Assembly: GCA_002502215.1 (NCBI GenBank) | Contig: DAPT01000050.1 | Span: 1-5,279 of the forward strand | DNA from: Euryarchaeota archaeon UBA124 | GTDB lineage: Archaea > Thermoplasmatota > Poseidoniia > Poseidoniales > Poseidoniaceae | Direction of reading: 5' to 3' | Length of the DNA stretch: 5,279 nt | Shown: positions 1-5,279 of the stretch, in pieces | Numbering within the stretch: the first letter of the stretch is position 1 | Layout of the letters: each line of letters opens with the position of its first letter | Notes under the pieces: generated by a model | Seen by the model: the letters and a program-made list of their open reading frames with translations, nothing else | The model's database searches: none | What the model was told of the DNA's origin: nothing | Translations under genes and position numbers: made by a program

Positions 1-1
1 G

Positions 2-346
2 ATTGCAAAAGCAGGTAAAGCTGGTCTCGAGAAGGCTGGTTTGAACAAAGCAAGCGCCGCTAAATTAGCGGCAGCTGTCGCAGCAAAGAGCGCAAAATCC
101 ACTGCGAAGAAGACCGTTGCAAAAGCCAAGGGAACAGCAAAAAAGGCCACATCGAAAGCAAAAGCGACGGCAAAGAAAGCCGCATCAAAGGCGACCGCTG
201 CTGGGAAGAAAGTCGCAGAAAAGACCGTCCAGAAGACAAAGGGGGACCAGAAGGTGAAAGCCGTCAAGTCCGACGATGGTCGCAAAGGGAAGACCCTGAA
301 GGTTCCACGAAGCGTGACCGACATGCCTTGGTTCCGCAAGAACTGA
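2..346 (+). CDS. Lysine/alanine-rich basic protein, C-terminal part (5' end outside the window)
   Basis: The reading frame is open from the left edge and ends at TGA 344-346. A TTG at 41 is the only conventional start visible, but the same composition continues upstream of it, so the gene most likely begins before the window. About 114 residues are visible. Ala and Lys make up roughly 60% of the central part, with Ser, Thr, Val and Gly filling in and almost no acidic residues. Residues encoded by 101-232 form four 11-residue repeats of the type T-A-K-K-x-x-x-K-x-x-x. The last 20 or so residues are different (ending VTDMPWFRKN) and may form a short conserved cap. Such tails are known from histone H1-like proteins, bacterial AlgP/HU-tail proteins and some topoisomerase I C-termini, where they bind nucleic acid. 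Which protein carries this tail cannot be told here. Nucleic-acid binding is an inference from charge; the coding call itself is firm. Confidence 0.75.
   Translation: MAKAGKAGLEKAGLNKASAAKLAAAVAAKSAKSTAKKTVAKAKGTAKKATSKAKATAKKAASKATAAGKKVAEKTVQKTKGDQKVKAVKSDDGRKGKTLKVPRSVTDMPWFRKN
101..232 (+). repeat. Four degenerate 33-base repeats encoding 11-residue units in the lysine-rich tail
   Basis: In the reading frame of the lysine-rich gene the units are TAKKTVAKAKG (101-133), TAKKATSKAKA (134-166), TAKKAASKATA (167-199) and AGKKVAEKTVQ (200-232). The two central units are the most alike at DNA level; the outer ones have drifted. The lysines at positions 3, 4 and 8 of each unit are kept. The period of exactly 33 bases suggests growth by tandem duplication. 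An 11-residue period also occurs in LEA group 3 proteins and other amphipathic helices, but those units are rich in Glu/Gln, which are nearly absent here. Confidence 0.65.
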
Positions 347-635
347 TTCAATACAAGCGCTACATTGTAAAACCGTCTCGATTGATGGTTTCCTATGCCA
401 AGGCGGAAGTACGGTCGTTTACGAAAGACCGTCGAACTACCTTCAAAAGAAAACTGCTCACGATGTCGATCTGGGAAGCACTGCCCCATTCCAGGACATT
501 CTGGCAAAGATGTTACGCCACATCGAGCGTGGGCAGGGCCTGAATCGACTGAGAAGCGAAAACGCTCACGTTCGTGAAACATCGATACCGAAGGTTTCGG
601 TTCCACCTTCTTGTTCGATGAGTTCTCCATCCTGA
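318..635 (+). other. Protein-like open frame without a start codon; possible gene remnant
   Basis: The stretch between the lysine-rich gene and the xer stop has no confident gene. One plus-strand frame is open from just after a TGA at 315-317 to a TGA at 633-635. It reads like real protein in its middle (for example the segments STVVYERPSNYLQKK, FQDILAKMLRHIERG and LNRLRSENAHVRE). No ATG, GTG or TTG lies in that frame before an ATG about two thirds of the way in. The upstream part overlaps the end of the lysine-rich gene one frame off, and the last 70 bases overlap the xer 3' end in the opposite direction. It could be the remains of a gene whose start was lost, a +1 frameshifted extension of the lysine-rich gene, or chance. 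A competing frame from TTG 328 to 543 looks less protein-like. No family is recognised. Confidence 0.22.
555..577. terminator. Two small tandem hairpins at the xer stop codon, possible terminator between convergent genes
   Basis: AGCG-AAAA-CGCT at 555-566 is a 4-bp stem with a 4-base loop. It is followed, sharing one base, by TCACG-TT-CGTGA at 566-577, two 5-base arms around two bases. The second includes the xer stop codon (566-568). The T-run in the minus-strand sense lies inside the first loop and not after the stem, so this is not a classic intrinsic terminator. Position between convergent genes is the main argument. Confidence 0.22.
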
Positions 636-1657
636 AGTGCTTGCTCCTCATCCATTGTCTGACGCATGGATTGAGCACGATGATACACTTCACGCAGGGT
701 TTGATCGGAGATATCGAGATAGACGCGAGTCGTTGCAATGCTGGTGTGGCCAAGCAGCCGCTGGATGGTGACGAGGTCTGCTCCGCGTTCGAGCAATCCT
801 GTTGCAAAATTATGCCGCAGGACGTGTGGTGTAAGTTTCCCTTTCGGTAATCCTGCTTCGATTGCGAGTTGATCCATCAGGCGTTGAACACCACGTGGTT
901 GCAAACGTCGACCTGCTTGATTGAGTAGGAAGGGGTGTTCATCCTCTCGAAGTCGAGAGGAACGGATTGGAAGGTATGCATCGATGCAATTCTTGGTTCG
1001 TTGTGTAAACAGAACGATACGGTCCTTGTCACCCTTACCTCCAATCACCTTGGCATGCAATCCCTCGAGTTCCATATCGGAAAGGTTGAGATTGCAGAGT
1101 TCAGAAACACGCATTCCCGTATCCAACAAGACCGTTACAACCACCGATGCGATGGCATTTTCCGATGTGTTTGCTGCCTCGATGACCGAAGTAAGTTCAC
1201 GTCGGGTCAAGGTTCGAGGTAGTTTACGTCCTGTTCGGGCGCGAACCAGATGGTCAGGCCAGCGATGGCCAAGCCACTTGATTATGTGACGAGCTGCCGC
1301 AAGGCGAGCATTGTAGGTTGAAGGGCTCAATTCGCTCATGGAATGTGTCCAACGATCGATTCGTCCATTCAGTGGCTCAAGCCGTTTCGCCAGCATGACA
1401 ACATCCATCGATTCTAGATCGGATTCACTGAGAATCTCTTCACCAGGGAGCGGTGTCTCAACAAGCGCCCGCAGCCCATTGAGGTAGGTTTTGCGCGTGT
1501 TTTCGGATTTGTTTTCCGTACGAAGTTGTTGATCGTAACAATCCAGCCATGGAAGGTTCTGGATGTGAACAAGACGTGGAGGAAGCTGAATGTCTTCATC
1601 GGTTAGACGAAGCTGGCTCGGTCGTTGAGCCTTCGGCTGTGTGTACTTTCTCTCCAT
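566..1657 (-). CDS. xerA: XerA/XerC/D-like tyrosine recombinase
   Basis: This 363-residue site-specific recombinase cuts and rejoins DNA through a phosphotyrosine intermediate. Chromosomal members resolve dimers at dif-like sites. The N-terminal core-binding (SAM-like) domain spans about 36-131 (NTRKTYLNGLRALV, then STYNARLAAARHIIKWL), and the catalytic domain about 148-316. All catalytic residues are visible: Arg183 in DTGMRVSEL, Lys208 in GGKGDKDR, His278/Arg281 in TPHVLRHNFATGL, His304 in LLGHTSIATT and Tyr313 in RVYLDIS. It is longer than typical archaeal XerA or bacterial XerC/D (about 280-300 residues). It has some 35 extra basic or polar residues at the N terminus and an acidic tail of about 25-40 after the tyrosine helix. 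Start: ATG at 1657; an in-frame TGA three codons upstream excludes an earlier start. The nearest GAGG is 12 bases upstream, which is long. The gene converges with the lysine-rich gene. No transposase, cargo genes or attachment site was seen, so a housekeeping XerA is favoured over a mobile integrase. Confidence 0.88.
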   Translation of the reverse strand: MERKYTQPKAQRPSQLRLTDEDIQLPPRLVHIQNLPWLDCYDQQLRTENKSENTRKTYLNGLRALVETPLPGEEILSESDLESMDVVMLAKRLEPLNGRIDRWTHSMSELSPSTYNARLAAARHIIKWLGHRWPDHLVRARTGRKLPRTLTRRELTSVIEAANTSENAIASVVVTVLLDTGMRVSELCNLNLSDMELEGLHAKVIGGKGDKDRIVLFTQRTKNCIDAYLPIRSSRLREDEHPFLLNQAGRRLQPRGVQRLMDQLAIEAGLPKGKLTPHVLRHNFATGLLERGADLVTIQRLLGHTSIATTRVYLDISDQTLREVYHRAQSMRQTMDEEQALQDGELIEQEGGTETFGIDVSRT

Positions 1658-1733
1658 ATGGCATCATTGCCTCGCTGTTCCGCCGAAGCGGATGTGCATC
1701 CCGTGTCCTTGCGGACGCATTGCAGTATGCACA
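1658..1733 (-). promoter_or_regulatory. Structured leader of xer: serial hairpins with GCAA and TTCG tetraloops
   Basis: Read on the minus strand toward xer, three elements follow each other. First, a 7-base inverted repeat TGTGCAT (1733-1727) / ATGCACA (1699-1693) encloses a hairpin at 1718-1703, whose four inner pairs close a GCAA (GNRA-type) loop. Second, TCCGC-TTCG-GCGGA at 1692-1679, directly abutting the repeat, is a C(UUCG)G hairpin in RNA. Third, GGCA-ATGA-TGCC at 1671-1660 ends two bases before the xer ATG. Both named loops are stable tetraloops only in the minus-strand RNA, which fits transcription with xer. A role in controlling xer translation, or a small structured RNA, is an inference. 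Short hairpins can arise by chance. Confidence 0.33.
1664..1720 (-). other. Upstream reading frame of 18 codons ahead of xer
   Basis: ATG at 1720 opens a short frame, MRPQGHGMHIRFGGTARQ, ending at TGA 1666-1664, in frame with xer and six bases before its ATG. A strong Shine-Dalgarno match, GGAGGTG, lies at 1738-1732, eleven bases before this ATG. The best ribosome-binding site in the leader therefore serves this small frame, while xer itself has only a distant GAGG. That arrangement would suit translational coupling. Alternatively xer once started at 1720 and was cut by a nonsense change. Too short to judge by composition; the frame also crosses the hairpins described for the leader. Confidence 0.25.
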
Positions 1734-1781
1734 CCTCCATATGAATCTGTTGAATGAAATACGGAATGGGGCTCAAGCGAT

Positions 1782-1799
1782 GCTTTCATTTGAAAAAGC
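1782..1799. terminator. Inverted repeat with a T5 run after the surface-protein stop codon
   Basis: TTTCA-TT-TGAAA at 1784-1795 is an interrupted palindrome flanked by GC on both sides, with a two-base bulge on one arm. It begins about a dozen bases beyond the stop codon of the surface-protein gene. In the minus-strand sense it starts with GCTTTTT, and archaeal termination often needs only a short T-run in the non-template strand, so a weak terminator is possible. It could equally be an operator for xer. Apart from this and the xer leader nothing else is seen in 1658-1810. Confidence 0.2.
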
Positions 1800-1810
1800 G
1801 GTCGAGAAGA

Positions 1811-4800
1811 TTACCATGAATTGCCCGGATTGAATTCCCATGAGGGTTGATTTGTTTGCTGTGGGCTCTTAGGTGGCTTTTTTCTTCGAAGTAGTCCAAA
1901 GACCATGAACAGCAATAAGACGGCGGCTACAATGCCTCCATAAAGCGCATAATCGAGCAAATCAAACGCTTCCGACGACGTATCTGCATCATCGGTTTGT
2001 TCGCCAGGTGTTTCTGTATCATCCTGGGTATCTTGGGTTTCATTGGTTTGATTCTCTGTGGCGTTGTCCAAAGGACTCTCAACTGTAGTTTCATTCGTTA
2101 GAGAGGAGTTGTTCTCCTCTGTATTGTTCTCAGTTTCGTTTTCTTCAGGAGGTTCCTCAACAGTTTGATTTACAGCAATTGTGAGAAGCTGGTCCGAGAG
2201 TGAGTATGCCATAGAGGAACTGGTTCCAATAGGGCCAGTTGAATTCACCAATTTTGCTTCCCATTCACCTTCCAAGAACATCGGATCTTCGACGATGAAA
2301 CCGAGCCCTGTTGTCAACCATGCAGGTTGAGCAATTCTGAGACGCAGTCCGATGGAACCAAAGATTTCGATTGATGATTCCGTGTCTGAATAAGAGAAGT
2401 ATTGGATGGACCCATCAGGCTGCAAATCAACCGGGGTGCTTGGCAGGATTTCAGGTGTTGAAGCACCAGTTTGGACAACCATTTCAACGATTTCGCCGTC
2501 ATTGTGAACATCGACCTGAAGGTCAATATCGATGTATAGGTTGTAATCGATTGCTATTCCAAGAACGAGAAGCGGAACTTGTGACCCAGGAATGTTGCTT
2601 GCGATGCTTGTAATGTAATCCATAAGATCCAGCGCTGGAATTTCAACATCAACACTCACGGTGTTTGTGCTGTCCGTGCCCGTTGTTGTATCAATAACGG
2701 CTAGTTCACCCCAATAATACACGCGGTCAAACAACCCAACAGGGAACCAAGATTGGCCCTCGTAAATTTGTCCTTCCGATGGCATTGGCATGTCGTAGAT
2801 TGTGACATTGTTCGTGCCCAAATCCCGAATGAAGACAGCAAGATTCATTTTTAGTGCTGTTTCTGTGGTGATTGTTTGATTGACCTTCTCAAAAGACATT
2901 TGGTTGTCACTGTAGATTAATACAAGATCGTACTGTGTTGTTTGTGTGATTCTTGATTCGACGTTAATTCCGATTCCAATTCCTCTCGAAATGAATTCAA
3001 AATCAGTCCACGATGGAGCAATTGATGTTTCTTGCGTGTTCACATTCACGGTTGTGATTGTTGCGACTGTTTCATCAAGTACAGTGATGTTGACATTCTG
3101 ATTGAACCCATCAAGCGAGACTGAATCGACCGAGAATGCCTGAGTCAAGCGCGATTGAGCCCCAAATTCATCTTCGACTTCGAATTCAAGGAGATAATCA
3201 CCTTCCATAAATTCAGCTTCAAACATTGGTTCGGTTGACAACTCAACACCATCAAGTATCCATGAATAACTGAGTACATCGTTATCTCCGTCCCAAGAGG
3301 TTGTCCCATCGAAAACGACTGGTAACCCTTGTTTGAAGGACCCCCCTATGTCGCCGCTAATTTGCATTTTTGCCACGGGAAGGAGGTTTGTGACTTCAAA
3401 GGTTGAAACTGAGAGAAGTTGATTGGTCAAATCACCTCGAACCTCGACTTTGTACACCGTTTTTGTGAACCCATCATCTATTTCTGTTACATCACTCATC
3501 CAACCTCCCATCGGTGGCTGGATTGAACCTGTGGACGTTGTTCCCGAGTGAACAAGCGTCCAATCACCGTTGACCTCTTCTTCGAACACCTGATAATTTT
3601 CTGATATGGACTGCGATTCAAGGACACTGATGGAAAGGAAAATACTGGCAACATCGACTTCGCCGTTTGCAGGAGGATTGCTACGATAATCAGTATAATC
3701 TGCCACGAGGAACAACGTTGGAGACCATGAAATCTCTTGTTGAGCATCGTGTGTTGTCTCAGGTTTGACATTCAACAAGCCGGATTCTTCTGGTGTCACA
3801 GTAAATTGAATCGAACAAACAAGACAATCCTCCTCGGCAAGAAGTTCCTCAGGCGAACTACCGGATCCATCTGCAACGCCCAAACGGTATTCTTCGAACG
3901 CATCTGCGTTGAACATCAATACGTCGAGATCGTTCGGAGCATCGGTCCGAACAGCTTGTACTCGTATTTCATCACCGAATTTCACGTTTGGAAAACTCAC
4001 CCAATGGAAATCATCCTCGACGACGTCGACCCATGTGCCGATTGAGACGGAGAGATTGTAGAGAACCGGGTCGGGTTCCGAGGTATACACTCGAATAAGG
4101 TAGGTTGATGCTTCTGTGGTGTTAAACCATGCACGAACGCTGTAATCTTGTAATCCCCCTGCGCTTCCACCATGATATTCGTAAGCAAAGGTTTCGATAT
4201 TGCCATTAACAAGTTGATACAACTCAAAATCAAGGTATGTGAACCAAGAGAGTTCCTCAGCCACAACTGCGACTTGTTGGTCGGTATCAAGAGCTACTTG
4301 GTACCAATCTTCGCCGTCGATAACACCATTTTGGCAATCAGAGATACACACCAAACCCTCAGGAAGGAACGAACCAGATTGTATTGGAGTAGCAACTTGC
4401 CAGAAGTTGTCGCTCTCATCGGTTCGACTGATGACATAGTTGGAGCCATCATCGCCCCATCCATCGATGGTTGTTATTTCGACAAAGAAATCCACCGTAG
4501 CATTGATGGAGTTGTTCAACAGGAAACTTTCGTTGTTGCCGGCATCGATTTCAAACTGTTGTTCGGGGTCCAATAAATCGGTTGTGTAAACGGATGCATG
4601 CATTGTGACTGACGCAATATCATCGAGATTTTCTACAAATATTTGCGAGATGGTGTAGGGCTCCACGGTAACTCGGTACCAGTCGAATTCATCCACGCCT
4701 TCTGATCCGCAATCGGGCGAACAAATATAATCGGTTGAAGAATCAACCAAGATCGTCGCAGTATTGCTTTCATTGTCTGCTGATGCTGATGGCAAAAAGG

Positions 4801-4858
4801 TTGGAAGGCTAATTGTAAGGATAATCAGTATGGCGAGCATGCTAGCTTTCGTTTTCAT
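1811..4858 (-). CDS. Large secreted surface protein with PKD domain and C-terminal membrane anchor
   Basis: This 1015-residue protein should sit outside the cell, anchored at its C terminus. Residues 1-27 form a signal peptide: MKTK, a hydrophobic core AILIILTISLPTFL and a likely Ala-X-Ala cut after SASA. Two related N-terminal segments follow, at about 44-150 and 169-275. Each opens with a C-x-x-x-C pair (46/50, 171/175) and then an acidic turn with DWY, resembling pre-peptidase C-terminal (PPC) beta domains. A third copy without the Cys pair may start near 281 (DDFHW). A C-x-x-C lies at 345-348. A PKD-type Ig-like domain covers about 493-578 (VFDGTTSWDGDND, YSWILDG). Residues 580-900 are beta-rich and unrecognised. 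Residues 901-965 are an acidic Glu/Asn/Thr stalk with about eight N-glycosylation sequons. A transmembrane helix at about 970-990 is followed by RRKK and a short cytoplasmic tail. No catalytic motif is seen, so the role (adhesion, envelope or sensing) is open. ATG 4858 has GAGGT six bases upstream. Confidence 0.85.
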   Translation of the reverse strand: MKTKASMLAILIILTISLPTFLPSASADNESNTATILVDSSTDYICSPDCGSEGVDEFDWYRVTVEPYTISQIFVENLDDIASVTMHASVYTTDLLDPEQQFEIDAGNNESFLLNNSINATVDFFVEITTIDGWGDDGSNYVISRTDESDNFWQVATPIQSGSFLPEGLVCISDCQNGVIDGEDWYQVALDTDQQVAVVAEELSWFTYLDFELYQLVNGNIETFAYEYHGGSAGGLQDYSVRAWFNTTEASTYLIRVYTSEPDPVLYNLSVSIGTWVDVVEDDFHWVSFPNVKFGDEIRVQAVRTDAPNDLDVLMFNADAFEEYRLGVADGSGSSPEELLAEEDCLVCSIQFTVTPEESGLLNVKPETTHDAQQEISWSPTLFLVADYTDYRSNPPANGEVDVASIFLSISVLESQSISENYQVFEEEVNGDWTLVHSGTTSTGSIQPPMGGWMSDVTEIDDGFTKTVYKVEVRGDLTNQLLSVSTFEVTNLLPVAKMQISGDIGGSFKQGLPVVFDGTTSWDGDNDVLSYSWILDGVELSTEPMFEAEFMEGDYLLEFEVEDEFGAQSRLTQAFSVDSVSLDGFNQNVNITVLDETVATITTVNVNTQETSIAPSWTDFEFISRGIGIGINVESRITQTTQYDLVLIYSDNQMSFEKVNQTITTETALKMNLAVFIRDLGTNNVTIYDMPMPSEGQIYEGQSWFPVGLFDRVYYWGELAVIDTTTGTDSTNTVSVDVEIPALDLMDYITSIASNIPGSQVPLLVLGIAIDYNLYIDIDLQVDVHNDGEIVEMVVQTGASTPEILPSTPVDLQPDGSIQYFSYSDTESSIEIFGSIGLRLRIAQPAWLTTGLGFIVEDPMFLEGEWEAKLVNSTGPIGTSSSMAYSLSDQLLTIAVNQTVEEPPEENETENNTEENNSSLTNETTVESPLDNATENQTNETQDTQDDTETPGEQTDDADTSSEAFDLLDYALYGGIVAAVLLLFMVFGLLRRKKPPKSPQQTNQPSWEFNPGNSW

Positions 4859-4897
4859 ATTAAAACCTCATGCCGTTTTCATATTAAAACCTCATGC
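4850..4897. repeat. Perfect 24-base tandem duplication over the start of the surface-protein gene
   Basis: Bases 4850-4873 and 4874-4897 are identical. In the minus-strand sense each copy carries GCATGAGGTTTTAATATG plus the next two codons (AAA ACG): a TGA stop, a GAGGT ribosome-binding site overlapping it, and an ATG. The right copy supplies the stop codon of the RCK gene (4894-4892). The left copy supplies the true start of the surface protein (4858). Between them the right copy's ATG (4882) opens a four-residue frame, MKTA, that ends at TGA 4870-4868. The period is a multiple of three, so the decoy is in frame with the surface protein but closed by that stop. Confidence 0.95.
4865..4869 (-). 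promoter_or_regulatory. Ribosome-binding site of the surface-protein gene (GAGGT), with a second copy at 4889-4893
   Basis: GAGGT at 4869-4865 lies six bases before ATG 4858 and matches the archaeal anti-Shine-Dalgarno sequence well; this supports the chosen start. An identical GAGGT at 4893-4889 serves the decoy ATG 4882. The AT-rich TTTTAATA of the right copy (4890-4883) lies about 25-32 bases ahead of ATG 4858, a distance at which it could act as a TATA box for a nearly leaderless transcript. This last point is speculative. Confidence 0.6.
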
Positions 4898-5279
4898 GTT
4901 CGTCTCTTCGCCCGGTGGCAAATCGGTTACGATTGGCGGAGACATCAAAACGGCTTTACGGAGCGTTGCCCGCAATGAATCCAATTCACCGTAACAGATC
5001 AAGACATCATCGTAGCGAAGTTGAACGCTCAACTCTGGATTCCACATCATTCGTTCACCTCGACTAAGCGCATAGACGGAAGGCTGGCCACTGTTAGCAA
5101 AGATTTCATCGATTGAATGGCCAATGAGATTCGTATGATGGAGCAATTGAATGGACAGAACACCCTCACCGGGAACGGTTCGCAATAATTTGTCCAACTC
5201 AACTTCCGTGAACACGGCATCGTTGATGACGAAATCAACAATTTCACCAGCAACGTTGACGCCACTGGCCTTCTCGATA
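4892..5279 (-). CDS. TrkA-C/RCK-type potassium channel or transporter regulatory protein, C-terminal part (5' end outside the window)
   Basis: The frame is open from the right edge to TGA 4894-4892, giving 128 visible residues. GTG 5215 is an internal Val codon, since the frame continues upstream as GVNVAGEIVDFVINDA. That segment looks like the link after a Rossmann (TrkA-N) domain. Residues about 38-112 fit the TrkA-C domain: a first strand GVLSIQLL, then NLIGHSIDEI (the L-x-G-x-S-[IL]-x-E-[IL] signature), VYALSRGERMMWNPE, and LRYDDVLICYGELDSL (the family's gD-x-l-i-x-x-G-x-x-x-x-l pattern). Such domains bind a small ligand or cation and gate K+ uptake systems or RCK channels at the inner face of the membrane. 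Whether the missing part holds a pore, as in MthK-like channels, cannot be seen. The short polar tail ends in PPGEETNA. It is followed 33 bases later by the surface-protein gene on the same strand, with the duplicated junction between them, so the two may share a transcript. Confidence 0.7.
   Translation of the reverse strand, partial: IEKASGVNVAGEIVDFVINDAVFTEVELDKLLRTVPGEGVLSIQLLHHTNLIGHSIDEIFANSGQPSVYALSRGERMMWNPELSVQLRYDDVLICYGELDSLRATLRKAVLMSPPIVTDLPPGEETNA

Noticed and set aside
328..543. Plus-strand frame of 71 codons starting at TTG 328
   Set aside because: It starts inside the lysine-rich gene, has an unusual start without a clear ribosome-binding site, and looks less protein-like than the neighbouring frame.
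1..582. Minus-strand frame with no stop from 582 to the left edge, ATG at 582
   Set aside because: It is the codon-aligned antisense of Ala/Lys-rich codons, which gives a stop-free Phe/Ala/Val-rich translation that mimics a membrane protein. It also overlaps the xer end.
566..1657. Xer gene considered as the integrase of an integrated virus or plasmid
   Set aside because: The flanking genes look chromosomal, and there is no adjacent tRNA, att repeat or excisionase/replication gene in the window.
1693..1733. Inverted repeat TGTGCAT / ATGCACA considered as a recombination (dif or att) site
   Set aside because: The arms are 7 bases with a 27-base gap, unlike the two 11-base arms around a 6-8 base spacer of Xer sites. 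No second copy was seen in the window.
1660..1738. Leader of xer considered as a tRNA or SRP-type RNA gene
   Set aside because: No T-arm GTTCGAATC-like motif, no cloverleaf and no SRP helix-8 signature could be found; only short serial hairpins.
1549..1833. Plus-strand frame of 94 codons over the xer start and leader, with a helical-looking C-terminal half
   Set aside because: It runs antisense to the well-supported xer N-terminal coding region and to the end of the surface-protein gene, and has no Shine-Dalgarno motif. The part from 1658 on reads somewhat like protein, so it is not fully excluded, but the leader explanation is preferred.
5047..5265. Minus-strand frame of 72 codons overlapping the RCK gene
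   Set aside because: It lies wholly within the RCK reading frame in another phase; the RCK frame has recognisable TrkA-C motifs.

Overview
The window looks archaeal, most plausibly a marine planktonic euryarchaeon of the Marine Group II / Poseidoniales kind. This placement is inferred from gene style, not from a marker gene. The signs are a very large secreted surface protein with a PKD domain, a sequon-rich acidic stalk and a C-terminal membrane anchor; a XerA-type tyrosine recombinase; a TrkA/RCK-type potassium-gating protein; and good Shine-Dalgarno motifs (GAGGT, GGAGGTG).

Layout, left to right. At 2-346 (+) lies the 3' end of a gene for a very basic lysine/alanine-rich protein whose tail contains four 11-residue repeats. 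At 347-565 there is a compact intergenic stretch with no confident gene. One plus-strand frame (318-635) reads like protein but has no start codon, and two small hairpins sit at its right end over the xer stop codon. At 566-1657 (-) is a complete tyrosine recombinase with all catalytic residues. At 1658-1810 is a 153-base leader upstream of xer. It holds several short hairpins with stable tetraloops in the minus-strand sense, and an 18-codon upstream reading frame whose stop is 6 bases before the xer start. At 1811-4858 (-) is a 1015-residue cell-surface protein: signal peptide, two Cys-pair/DWY repeats, PKD domain, glycosylation-rich stalk, membrane anchor. At 4892-5279 (-) is the C-terminal part of a TrkA-C/RCK protein, cut by the window edge.

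The three minus-strand genes run in one direction (RCK protein, surface protein, xer). Only the first pair is close enough (33 bases) to suggest co-transcription. The xer gene and the lysine-rich gene converge. The most unusual feature is a perfect 24-base tandem duplication at 4850-4897. It copies the stop codon, ribosome-binding site and start codon at the RCK/surface-protein junction, leaving a four-residue decoy reading frame (Met-Lys-Thr-Ala-stop) just ahead of the true start.

No mobile element, CRISPR array, tRNA or rRNA was seen.
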